This document shows, one piece after another, positions 15,901-23,264 of a stretch of 26,097 bases of DNA (the first letter of the stretch is position 1; each line of letters starts with the position of its first letter). The stretch covers positions 1 through 26,097 of the forward strand of contig CAYLNH010000078.1 in NCBI GenBank assembly GCA_964384625.1, written 5' to 3'. The notes beneath the pieces were generated by a model. It did no database searches. It worked only from the letters and a program-made list of their open reading frames with translations, and was not told the DNA's origin. This DNA is from CAYLNH01 sp964384625 (lineage in GTDB: Bacteria; Verrucomicrobiota; Lentisphaeria; JABSQK01). The position numbers and the translations under genes are program-made.

Positions 15901-18177
15901 CCGGTCTTTGTCGTAATACTGCTTGCGACTGTAGGCCAGGTCCGGCATATCCCGGAAGGCGCCGTTCATGAACTCGGTGTAATGCGCGCCGTTCACCGGC
16001 AGGCTTTCGTCGCGCAGGCAGTTGCCGCCGTCGACCATCACCGGTCGCGTCGGATCCAGCTGCAGCACCTTTTTGGCGCTGGCGCTGATCGCCGGTTCGA
16101 CCTCGCGCCACTGGCCCAGGTTGTTGACGTTGATATAGACGATCTCGTTCTCAAGCGACCAGATATAGATGCTGGGATGATTGCGCTCTTCCTTGACCCA
16201 GGCCGCCATCTGGTCGTCCCAGTTCTTGAAGAAATGCTGTTTCGCGCGCAGCGGCCGGCGCCCGCGCTTGTCCGGCTTGCCGTTGGGATCGGGTTCCCGC
16301 AAGCCGCCGCCGTAATTGGCCCGCTGGCCGTCAAACGTGCCGGAGGACCGCACGATCATGCCGTGCTCATCGAAGTAGTTCAGCGCTTCCCGCCGGGTCA
16401 GCTTGCCCAGGCCGCCGCGGTGCCAGTAGCGCATCTGGTTCTGATGGCTGGTCTTTGCCGTCTTCACCTGTTCCTGCGGCGGCCGGCCGTTGCAGCTGAG
16501 GTCGGCCCACATCGGCCACTTGACGCCGTTGAGCACAAACATGTGCGTCGACCAATCCCACTCGCGAAAGCCGAAGCGTGTCTTCTTCATGTCGACCACT
16601 TTGCCGTCGACGTCCACCTCGGTCACGACCCAATAGAGGAAGGGATCATCCGGCCACCAGAGGCGGGGCTGGGCCCAGGCTTGCGACAGGTTGATGGTTT
16701 TGGTTTCGCCGGCTGCCAGCGTAATCTGCTTCCGGGGGAAGCTGCATTCCGCTTTGCCGCCCTGCCCTTTGTTCCACGGCACAACGGTGTTCGTGATCTC
16801 TGCGTTGACCGCCTCGCCGGTGGGATTGTGGACCGTGACTTCCAGTCCGAGCTTCTTGTTCTTGACCGACGGCTTGGCGAATACGTCCGCGGCATACACC
16901 GGGCCGCAGACCACCAGGCTGGCGGTTTCCAGAATCCCGGTCCGCACATCGGCGGCGACCGGGAAGTCATGCCTGGCGGCGGTGCCCTGGTTGTCATGGA
17001 GGAAGCCGCGCGGGAGATTCCAATAGGCGCGATTGCCGCCGCGCGCCAGTGCCTGTGCGTCACGCGCGGGGTTCAAACTGTAGTACGCATCCTTGAACAC
17101 GATGACCAGGTCATTCACTGTGCCGGGCTCGATCGCCTGGCTCAAGTCCAGTTGCCAGCCCGTGTGAAAGGTCTTGGTCCAACCGGCATACTTGCCGTTG
17201 ACAAATACGCTGGCGATCAGATTCGACCGCTGCACATCGAGGAAGAAGCCTTTGCCCCGGGCGGCCGCAGGGACGTCGAGTCTGGCGCGAACCAGGTAGC
17301 GATGGCTGAAGCCCATTTCCGGGTGCTGGGCGTCGCGGTCACCGGGGGCGCGATAGGCAAACCAGCGCAGTTCCTCGAGAGCCGGGAGCTCCTTGACCGG
17401 ACCGACACGGGCTGCCTCGTTGACCGGTTGCTCATCCCAGACCGCCGTCGTCCAGAGCCCGTCCAACTCGGTCCAGGCGCGACCGTCGGGACCGGCCTTG
17501 GCGTTGATCTTGAAAGCATTCTGTTCTGCCTGCTTGTCTTTTGCACTGCGGTGGTCCTGACCCGGCTGCCACTTGCCGGCCGGCCGGAATTCAGCGGGCG
17601 TGATGCACATGCAGTCGAGCATGTGCAGAATGCGGGACGTCGACTTCTTGCCGCGACGGTTGACGTCGTATTTGTAGTGCTTGAACTCGATGCGGTGCTT
17701 GCCGGCGGACAGTTTCTGTTCGCCGAGCTTGAGCCAGGCCAGTTCGTTCCAGGTCTGGATCGGCTGAATGTTCACCGTCGGCACATTGCTGTCGGACGTT
17801 GTCCAGGCGCCGTCGTCGACGCGCCACTGAAAGTTGCTGCGCACCCATTCATAGCCGATGCGCGCCCAGACGGCATGTTTGCCGGCCTGCTTGACGGTGA
17901 AGTCGTAGCTGACAACCAAACCGTCGTCGGGCAGGTACTTGGCCGCCTGGCCGGAGTTCATGTTGACGTGCAGCAATTTGCCGCCGGACATAATGTCGGC
18001 GTTGCCCCAGGCTTCGAAGCCATAGCCTTTGCCGCCCTTCACCTTTTCCACGCCGCCAACCTGTTTCAGTTTCGACACGGACGTCGGGGCCTCGCCCTCA
18101 AGCCAGATGTGGTTCTGTGCCGCCGCCGGCCACCCCAGCGCCACGAGCATAAATGCGTACAGCAGTCGTTTGATCAT
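12961..18177 (-). CDS. Secreted multidomain GH2-type hydrolase (1738 aa)
   Basis: This paralogue of the downstream 1740-aa enzyme starts with a signal peptide (MIKRLLYAFMLVALGWPAAAQ). Order of domains: a CBM-like domain (about 23-200, opening IWLEGEAPT); GH2 sugar-binding and immunoglobulin-like modules (about 235-545); a TIM barrel (about 545-860) with acid/base E678 in IWSLENE and nucleophile E777 in PIMKGEVYF; a GATase1-like alpha/beta domain (about 957-1150) and a second (about 1160-1300); a discoidin-like domain (about 1325-1447) containing NGFTSDDNW; the conserved GGIVLNQINL segment (1471-1480); and, at the extreme C-terminus (about 1540-1738), the shared beta domain with LPVGRQT (1555-1561) and WDNPRHKNTITSIDI. 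In its paralogue that domain is N-terminal. It is predicted to be exported and to cleave a beta-glycoside in the target glycan, exact specificity unknown. It ends at TAG just before the hairpin spacer. Confidence 0.9.
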   Translation of the reverse strand: MIKRLLYAFMLVALGWPAAAQNHIWLEGEAPTSVSKLKQVGGVEKVKGGKGYGFEAWGNADIMSGGKLLHVNMNSGQAAKYLPDDGLVVSYDFTVKQAGKHAVWARIGYEWVRSNFQWRVDDGAWTTSDSNVPTVNIQPIQTWNELAWLKLGEQKLSAGKHRIEFKHYKYDVNRRGKKSTSRILHMLDCMCITPAEFRPAGKWQPGQDHRSAKDKQAEQNAFKINAKAGPDGRAWTELDGLWTTAVWDEQPVNEAARVGPVKELPALEELRWFAYRAPGDRDAQHPEMGFSHRYLVRARLDVPAAARGKGFFLDVQRSNLIASVFVNGKYAGWTKTFHTGWQLDLSQAIEPGTVNDLVIVFKDAYYSLNPARDAQALARGGNRAYWNLPRGFLHDNQGTAARHDFPVAADVRTGILETASLVVCGPVYAADVFAKPSVKNKKLGLEVTVHNPTGEAVNAEITNTVVPWNKGQGGKAECSFPRKQITLAAGETKTINLSQAWAQPRLWWPDDPFLYWVVTEVDVDGKVVDMKKTRFGFREWDWSTHMFVLNGVKWPMWADLSCNGRPPQEQVKTAKTSHQNQMRYWHRGGLGKLTRREALNYFDEHGMIVRSSGTFDGQRANYGGGLREPDPNGKPDKRGRRPLRAKQHFFKNWDDQMAAWVKEERNHPSIYIWSLENEIVYINVNNLGQWREVEPAISASAKKVLQLDPTRPVMVDGGNCLRDESLPVNGAHYTEFMNGAFRDMPDLAYSRKQYYDKDRPQRGAWRMVPNRPIMKGEVYFANGYATDRFATIGGDRCFIGRGETREARGFFAKMLSEGYRWAEVASFHFWMGGEADHMYWNSWSPVAVFCRQWNWTFGEQTEISRTLKVFNSTRHPDPIEVTWELKVDGKRLAGETKIFDVAPGEAEQFGIRFTTPAVTKRTGGELVLVAKRKGKEVFRDTKPLTVIAPNRIATPSLKQGALAVYDPKGTVKDHLRKRGISFVEIAEYGTAPTAAAVIILGGDAVPDGKSTDTYWYSLAAAGKKVVVLDQKHPLYYQAIPADLKPTKYTGRFGFSEDLSHPVFKGMDQSDFFCWGNDHVMYRNAYRKGTRGGRSLLQCDNSLSCSALFESQVGDGLLILSQLAISDKLGELGVAQQVFNNLLSYAAAFKPVRKETHAAVEAGGLKAKLLDSIHVKHNKAASPLAALKPGQVAVVDATPANLKVLAQNRAKVESFCRSGGWLMIWGLTPEGLADFNKVVGHNHVIREFQQERVLLSYPQDPLASGLTLRDVVMDTGQKMYGWMALKRPDRDGFKYIVDHTDIAPFCKFPTPVELGKPSNENPGVDHWPRNMVNGFTSDDNWAFTYTIIMDRGDKRRFTLELPKEEELVALKIRPSRLYHPITEIKIYFDADPKPVVAEIPVRDNPITEDIPVKGRKAKKITLEISDWQKSGKKNIVVIDNLWLRVKRSEDYVKNVKSLLNIGALMRYSIGDGGIVLNQINLVENEKNPANRTRKATITKTLLKNMGATFNGGSKTVVAGAGLDYEPVKIPDGKFNAYVHNKGKPGWFKGPGTMSALPVGRQTYSNVEYSLSDFSTSPVPSVFMLKNRRNQVKETEIKDIKIGRKADALFFLHTLQPEGGYDRNYSRWARRKRGPAPNPPVAFKYVVHYDDGKTVDIPVVYQRHIGPWATPLPRPLPEAGLAWVGDFENPRRGEKAAVYSMQWDNPRHKNTITSIDIVSVNGGKNGAPAVFAITTATVIK

Positions 18178-18450
18178 GTATTCTCTCCTTCCAATCCAGT
18201 TTCTTCGAATCCAATTCCGTTGTCTTGATCGTTGTGTTTCGCCGCCTTGGCCTGAAGGGGCAAGTCCAGCTTAGCCCAGGCCGACGGTCCGGGTGTGAAA
18301 TCCGCTTGTTCCTCGAAGCCTGCAGGGCTTCCCAAAATCTGCGCCCAAGGCTGAGCACCCCCTTCAGGACTGAGAAATCCTCGGACCCCTGTTCCAGGCC
18401 GTTGGCCTGGGCTATGGTGATGCAGCCCCGTTGGGGCGCTGGTTGCAGCG
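18178..18450. repeat. Intra-operon spacer with hairpin repeats
   Basis: This 273-bp spacer carries several short stem-loops: GAAGCC-TGCAG-GGCTTC (18315-18331), CCAGGCC-GTT-GGCCTGG (18394-18410, perfect) and GCCCC-GTT-GGGGC (18425-18437). Two have the same GTT loop. No coding sequence is seen. It lies between the stop of the 1062-aa enzyme gene (TGA at 18453-18451) and the start of the 1738-aa gene, so it may act as a partial terminator or RNA-stability element within the operon. The sequence type matches dispersed intergenic repeats common in PVC genomes (inference from memory). Confidence 0.7.
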
Positions 18451-21400
18451 TCAACGTTTGATCTCGTAGTAGCAGGCGGCGTAGGTCCCGTCGATCTGGA
18501 ACGTGCCGTCGGCTTTTATCTTCACCTTCTCAGCTATCGGCACGCCGTAAACATCGAGCGGCCGGATGGACTGCGGCTCGGCGCCGGCCAACTTGATGGT
18601 TGCCTGCACCGGCTCCAGCAACAGCGGCGGCCCGCCGACCGTGATCAGTTTCGACCAGTCCGCGTTGAATTTGGCGCCCTTCTGTTTGTCGCGCGCCATG
18701 GCGGTGATCAGGATGTGCTTCGACCTGGCCAGTTCCAGGTTGTCCAAGGGCGTAAAGATCAACGAGACAAACGGCGTTCTTACCGCTGCCGTCACTGCCG
18801 GCAGCTTGACCGTCCTGCCGCCGACAAAGCCGACGACGGCCTGGGTCCTGGCGGTTCGCACCTCGACATAGCGGTCGCCGTAGTTCCACTGCAGTTGGCC
18901 GGTCGTGGACGTAATGGTCTTTGCCTGCTTGTCCCAGTATTTGCCCAGATCCGTCATCCGGCTCCGGCCGCCGTCAAACGCAATGGTCACCTTGCCGGCT
19001 GCCAGGGCTTCGGGCGGCGTCACCACGTTCGCGGCGAGTTCTTTGGTGTCGTGCCCCCCTTGCGCGATCGACTGGCGCAGGACGTCCTTGCCGGCAAAGA
19101 GGTCCTTCGTCCCGACACGGCGGGCGGCAACGACGTCGCCTTCCTCGATATGGTTGTTGTAGATCGCGAACGCCAGCGCCGGGAACTGCCCGATGTAGTG
19201 CGGCGTATGCGAGACGTATTTGCCGAGCCCGGGCCAGCCGTCGCCCAGTCGAGATGCCGATGAACAGAAGTGGTAGCTGCAGTCCCAGCCCTGCAGGCCC
19301 ATGCCGTAGAAGGCGTACAGCGGCGCGGCTTCGGCCTTCCACGGCGCCGGCGGCATCATGCTCCACTCGCTGACGGCGAACGGTTTGTTTGCCACCTGCG
19401 ACAGGCCGAGGTTCAGCAGACCGCGGCCCGGCTGCGACAGGTGTGTGGCGTTCTTCACCTTGCCTTCCGTAATGCGATGACCGCCGGCGCCGCCGCCGAA
19501 GTAGTTATGCCGATCAATCTGATCCCCGACATTGTCGCAGTACAGGTTTGCCAGACTCGCGGCGCCGACGCCCTTCCAGGCGGTGGTCACCAGGATGCCC
19601 TTGAAGCCGATGGCGCGCAGTTCCCGGTAGCGGCGTTCGTAGTAGCGGCGCTGGCAGTCGGCGAGGAATTCGATGAAGTCGCCGCAGCGGCGGAGTTGGC
19701 CTTTGTATTCGTATTTCGGGCCGTCCTGCCCCCAGTGGTACGCGCCCATCAGTCCGAGTTCGCCGGCATCCCAGTTGTCGTTCTTGTCCCACTTGTTGCC
19801 CCAGGCCGTCGCGACCTTGGCCTTGCTGCCGTACTTCTTCTTGATAAACTCGAAAAACTTCCTGCGGGTGAACTTCGCGTACACCGGCATCTTGCCGGCG
19901 CGCAGGTTGTTGATGGTATGAAAGAAGAGATTGCTCTCGTTCTGGAACTCGACCACGATCAGTGCCGGGTCGTCTTTGTACGCCAGTCCCGTATGCGGAT
20001 TCCTGTGGTTGAGGAGTTCCTTGAAGATCGCCAGCACGATGTCCTGCAGATCGCGATCCAGGTTGATCATGTCGCCGACCTTGTAGGCATTGCCCTTCTG
20101 TCCTTTCGTCAGTTCCGCCTTGCGCGCCGGATCCAGTTTGTCATGACGCTGCAGGATGACGCCGTGGTGCGGATAGACCACCGACCAGGTCGAGTAGATG
20201 CCGTGCTTCTTCAGGGTGGCGAACCAGCGGTCGTAGCGGTCCATGCGGCTGGCGTCGAGTTTGCCGTCGGCAGCAAGCAGGCCGGTCGCGCCGACCACGG
20301 TATGTTGACGCACCAGGTTGATGCCCATTTTGCGGTACCAGCGCGCCGACTGCTCCATGGCAGCGGCCGAACGCCGGCCCAGATTGGAGCCGATGCCCCA
20401 GAACTTGACCGGCCTGGTCGCCTTCTCAAACTGCAGGTCCTCACCCTTACGTGTCAGAAAGCCGTACTTGCCGGCGGGCGCTTCAACCAAGTTGCTCATG
20501 TCGATGACGGACTCGGTGGAGAACTCGTCCTCCATGCCGAGGACCGGGAACCAGGTATCGGGCTTCAGCGCGCCTTTGGTCGTCACCGAGGGTCTCTCCC
20601 TGCCGCTGGGTACCCATGGAATACGGACGAAAGCCATACAGTCAACGGCGCCGTGGTTCGGGATCTTTTCGTCGCCCCTGGCGAGAGTGATTTTCAACGA
20701 GTGTTTGCCGGCGGCCAACCGGACCTTGCCGGCCTGCACCCAGGCGATGAAACGCATGTCCGGCTTGTTGTTGCCGGCGATGTTCATCCGGCCGCGAGCG
20801 CCCTTCCAGTCGATCGTCTTCGAGGTGCCGTTGTCGATCGTCCAGGTCACTTTGCTGCGCAGCGGGTTGCCGCGGAGCCAGAAGGTGTAGGTATCGGCTT
20901 TGACGACGTCGAACGAGTAGGTCAGCGTACCGGCCTTGCCTTTATCGAAGTGGCCGGCCCACTGGTTGCCGGAGAGCGCATCTTTCTTCACCGAGTTGTA
21001 CCAGTTGTGCGACGTGGTCGTCCGTCGGGCCGCGTCTTCACCCTCGATCCAGATTGCTTTATCCGGGCCGACCGGCGTCTTCGTTACGGCGCCGCCGCCG
21101 GCTTCACCGGGCTTCATGGCGCCGGACGGCACCCACGGTTTCAGCGTCAGACAGAAGCAGTCGATCGCCCCGTGGTTCTGCGCCTGGCTGTGGAATTTGA
21201 AGTTCAGCGTGTGTTTGCCTTTGGTCAGTTTCAGCTTGCCGGCTTTGACCCAGGCGATGAAACGCAGGTCCGGTTTGTTATCGGCCGCGATGTTCATCCT
21301 GCCGCGGACGTCGCCGCCGAAATTCACGAGAGTCCATTGCCCCGTATCCAGTTGATAGGAGAGCCTGGTCTTCAGCGGGTTGGCCCGCAGCCAGAAGGTG

Positions 21401-21639
21401 TAGGTGCCGCCCTTCGGCACGTTGATCGCATACCCGACCATGCCCTCGACATCCTTGTTGAAGTGCGAAATCCACGCGTTGCCGGACAATGCATCCTTTT
21501 TCACTTTGTCGTACCACCACGGGTGCGGTTTGTTCTTCCGTACCGCAGCGTCTTCCCCTTCTACCCAGATATGGTCCTGAGCCGAGGCGGACGTCAGGAC
21601 GAGCAGAACAGCGAGTGTCAGCATTCGCTTCAGTGTCAT
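18451..21639 (-). CDS. Secreted tandem-CBM, GH5/GH42-like glycoside hydrolase
   Basis: The start is taken at the ATG at 21639, because AAGGAGA sits 6 bases upstream; the ATG at 21660 lacks such a site. The 1062-residue product opens with a signal peptide (MTLKRMLTLAVLLVLTSASAQ). Two tandem CBM-like domains follow (about 24-172 and 196-345). They are clear internal duplicates: both begin IW(V/I)EGEDAA, share DALSGN.W..HF, RGRMNIA..NKPD.RFIAWV.AGK and an ending PWVPSG. A TIM barrel (about 365-830) has EFQNES (acid/base candidate E568) and FAVSEWS (nucleophile candidate E758), the two-glutamate arrangement of clan GH-A. The closest family (GH5, GH42 or unassigned) cannot be settled by eye. A beta-rich C-terminal part follows. 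It is the first enzyme gene after the LacI regulator and is predicted to bind and open the polysaccharide outside the cytoplasm. Confidence 0.85.
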   Translation of the reverse strand: MTLKRMLTLAVLLVLTSASAQDHIWVEGEDAAVRKNKPHPWWYDKVKKDALSGNAWISHFNKDVEGMVGYAINVPKGGTYTFWLRANPLKTRLSYQLDTGQWTLVNFGGDVRGRMNIAADNKPDLRFIAWVKAGKLKLTKGKHTLNFKFHSQAQNHGAIDCFCLTLKPWVPSGAMKPGEAGGGAVTKTPVGPDKAIWIEGEDAARRTTTSHNWYNSVKKDALSGNQWAGHFDKGKAGTLTYSFDVVKADTYTFWLRGNPLRSKVTWTIDNGTSKTIDWKGARGRMNIAGNNKPDMRFIAWVQAGKVRLAAGKHSLKITLARGDEKIPNHGAVDCMAFVRIPWVPSGRERPSVTTKGALKPDTWFPVLGMEDEFSTESVIDMSNLVEAPAGKYGFLTRKGEDLQFEKATRPVKFWGIGSNLGRRSAAAMEQSARWYRKMGINLVRQHTVVGATGLLAADGKLDASRMDRYDRWFATLKKHGIYSTWSVVYPHHGVILQRHDKLDPARKAELTKGQKGNAYKVGDMINLDRDLQDIVLAIFKELLNHRNPHTGLAYKDDPALIVVEFQNESNLFFHTINNLRAGKMPVYAKFTRRKFFEFIKKKYGSKAKVATAWGNKWDKNDNWDAGELGLMGAYHWGQDGPKYEYKGQLRRCGDFIEFLADCQRRYYERRYRELRAIGFKGILVTTAWKGVGAASLANLYCDNVGDQIDRHNYFGGGAGGHRITEGKVKNATHLSQPGRGLLNLGLSQVANKPFAVSEWSMMPPAPWKAEAAPLYAFYGMGLQGWDCSYHFCSSASRLGDGWPGLGKYVSHTPHYIGQFPALAFAIYNNHIEEGDVVAARRVGTKDLFAGKDVLRQSIAQGGHDTKELAANVVTPPEALAAGKVTIAFDGGRSRMTDLGKYWDKQAKTITSTTGQLQWNYGDRYVEVRTARTQAVVGFVGGRTVKLPAVTAAVRTPFVSLIFTPLDNLELARSKHILITAMARDKQKGAKFNADWSKLITVGGPPLLLEPVQATIKLAGAEPQSIRPLDVYGVPIAEKVKIKADGTFQIDGTYAACYYEIKR

Positions 21640-21645
21640 CTGATC

Positions 21646-21652
21646 TCTCCTT
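21646..21652 (-). promoter_or_regulatory. Ribosome-binding site deciding the 1062-aa start
   Basis: AAGGAGA on the minus strand, 6 bases from the ATG at 21639. It lies inside the longer frame that begins at 21660, which argues against the longer start. Confidence 0.75.
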
Positions 21653-21702
21653 GTTTGCATTCAAAATCCGTTATTGCCGCCGCGCCGGTCGGCCAAACAC
21701 AA

Positions 21703-22743
21703 TCATTCGACGCCGCCCTCGTAAGGGATGGTGCTCTGACGGGGAGACAGCGTTGCTTCGACGTCGACGTGGCGGCCGGCAAACTCGTTTGCCGGCCGAC
21801 CGCTGCCGATAATCTCGAACAGCAGTCCACCGGCGCTGCTGCCCATGGCGTGCAGACGATGACTGACCGATGTCAGCGGCGGGCTGAGCAGGTCCGCGTG
21901 CATGTCGTCGAAGCCCACCACCGACATGTCATCCGGAATCCGCTTGCCCAGGTGCCGCATGGCTTCGTAAACGCCGACGGCGATCAGGTCATTCCAGCAG
22001 ACCACAGCGGAGACTTCAGGGTCGTGTTGCTCATAGTGGGCCAGCAGCTGCTCGCCGGCTGCGTCGATCAGACTCGCCGCTTCGCGGTCGCCGTCGAGGA
22101 TGCACAGTTCCCCCTGAATCCCGTGTTCCCAGGCCGTCGCGGCGAACGCCTGCTGACGTTCGTCCCGCGGGCCCAGCCACATCACCCGGCGATGCCCCAA
22201 CTCCGCCAGATGCCGGACCGCCAGGGAAATCCCGGCGCTGGTGTCGATGTTCACGGACGGCAGTCGAGTCGGTACTTGCGGCTGGATGATGACAACCGGA
22301 AAATCTGTCAGCCGATCCAGTTCGATCGCTTTCGTCCGACTCAAGGATCCCAACAGTACCAGGCCGTCGATGCGGCGTTGTCCGAGATGCTCAAACCCCG
22401 TATCGAAGGCGGACATCCCGTTGTGGCCCGAAATCAGACTGAGCGAATAGCCGGCTTCGTTACAAGCAGACTGCACGCCGCCGATCAATTTGGCGAAGTA
22501 CGGCTGCCCCACCAGATCCCGGCTGTGCGGCACATCGATCACCAGTCCGACGGTCATTGAAGTGCCGCGCTGCATGCCCTGGGCATGATAGTTCGGACGG
22601 TAACTCAACTCCTTCGCGGCGGTCCGGACGCGGCGGATGCAGGCGTCGCTCAAGCGCTCAATCTCACTGCCGGTATTCAGCACTTTGCTGGCCGTACTGA
22701 CACTCACGTTCGCGAGTTTTGCCACGTCTTTCAGCGACGCCAT
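21703..22743 (-). CDS. LacI-family transcriptional regulator (operon-proximal)
   Basis: This 346-residue protein is a typical LacI/GalR regulator. It has an N-terminal helix-turn-helix (about 3-25, SLKDVAKLANVSVSTASKVL) and a hinge around NYHAQGMQRGTS, followed by a periplasmic-binding-protein-like sugar domain ending with IPDDMSVVGFDDM (about 281-293). The hinge position usually occupied by the leucine that intercalates into CpG appears to be Met. It is the first gene of the minus-strand glycosidase operon, 63 bases before the tandem-CBM enzyme. A 24-base palindrome lies 19 bases upstream of its start, so autoregulation plus control of the operon is likely, with a sugar released by the enzymes as effector. 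The start is ATG with CGGAG 7 bases upstream. Confidence 0.93.
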   Translation of the reverse strand: MASLKDVAKLANVSVSTASKVLNTGSEIERLSDACIRRVRTAAKELSYRPNYHAQGMQRGTSMTVGLVIDVPHSRDLVGQPYFAKLIGGVQSACNEAGYSLSLISGHNGMSAFDTGFEHLGQRRIDGLVLLGSLSRTKAIELDRLTDFPVVIIQPQVPTRLPSVNIDTSAGISLAVRHLAELGHRRVMWLGPRDERQQAFAATAWEHGIQGELCILDGDREAASLIDAAGEQLLAHYEQHDPEVSAVVCWNDLIAVGVYEAMRHLGKRIPDDMSVVGFDDMHADLLSPPLTSVSHRLHAMGSSAGGLLFEIIGSGRPANEFAGRHVDVEATLSPRQSTIPYEGGVE

Positions 22744-22761
22744 GATTACGCTCCGTTTCTA

Positions 22762-22785
22762 TTTCGCGAAAACGTTACCGCGAAA
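22762..22785. promoter_or_regulatory. Candidate LacI-family operator
   Basis: Imperfect 24-base palindrome with outer arms TTTCGCG and CGCGAAA and a central AACGTT, 22 of 24 bases being symmetric. The central CpG within an even palindrome is the normal form of LacI/PurR-type operators. It lies 19 bases upstream of the minus-strand LacI start, within its expected promoter or leader. Confidence 0.65.
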
Positions 22786-22930
22786 GGAGGATTCTTTGTG
22801 TTCTGCAGCAACATGGGTGGGGGTTGTGATTCTCCAATTAGTCTGGGAATTTAGCGTATTTCAGGCTGAATACAAGCCGGACGGCGCAAACCGCCGGCGT
22901 CCTCCGGCGATCCGCCGCCTGCCGGACCGT

Positions 22931-22952
22931 ATTGCGACAACTTTTTCGCAAT
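22931..22952. promoter_or_regulatory. Perfect-armed palindrome, possible second operator
   Basis: ATTGCGA (22931-22937) and TCGCAAT (22946-22952) form perfect 7-base arms around an 8-base asymmetric centre. It lies in the divergent control region. It differs from the AACGTT-centred sites, so it may serve a different protein or be a small stem-loop. Confidence 0.4.
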
Positions 22953-23200
22953 AACACTGGAATGGCCGCTGTGGGGTGCATATTTAAAACGATTGCAAGA
23001 ATCGCCGAAAGTTCCGTGTAACGGTGTATTTTCTGCCGTTTTGCGGCGCGGTCTTTATCTCCGCGTCGGGCGGCAGCAGCGGCGCTGCGCGACAGAATCG
23101 CGAACCCGCGGTCGGAGGAACGCGGGACAGAGGCCCGCGCTACTTGGCGGTCGCAGATTCTGCCCAAAACCGTTTGACTTCGCCGGCTTCATGGATTTTA

Positions 23201-23214
23201 TTAAAACGTTTCAA
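23201..23214. promoter_or_regulatory. Candidate LacI-family operator for the plus-strand regulator
   Basis: TTAAAACGTTTCAA is a near-perfect 14-base palindrome centred on AACGTT, about 50 bases upstream of the second LacI start. Its core matches the site at 22762-22785, but its flanks are AT-rich rather than CGCG, which suggests a different half-site preference. Confidence 0.5.
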
Positions 23215-23264
23215 CAAAGCGTTGGATTTTTTGTCTGTCAACTGAATTCTGGAGTTAGTGAAGT

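Larger units (their letters stand above)
22744..23264. promoter_or_regulatory. Divergent control region between two LacI genes
   Basis: This 521-bp spacer separates two divergently transcribed regulators. It holds two candidate LacI operators, a third palindrome and GC-rich hairpins (22892-22909 and 23121-23139), and no convincing gene. It must contain both promoters, although I could not choose reliable -35/-10 pairs. The hairpin at 23121-23139 (CGCGGG...CCCGCG) resembles dispersed intergenic repeats. Confidence 0.7.

Noticed and set aside
15082..18228. Long antisense open frame of about 1048 codons on the plus strand
   Set aside because: It lies wholly opposite the 1738-aa GH2 gene, which has a signal peptide and catalytic motifs. 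The antisense product shows no domain and mirrors high-GC third positions, so it is a shadow frame. The same applies to antisense frames at 8127-10298, 12775-15003 and 19270-22560.
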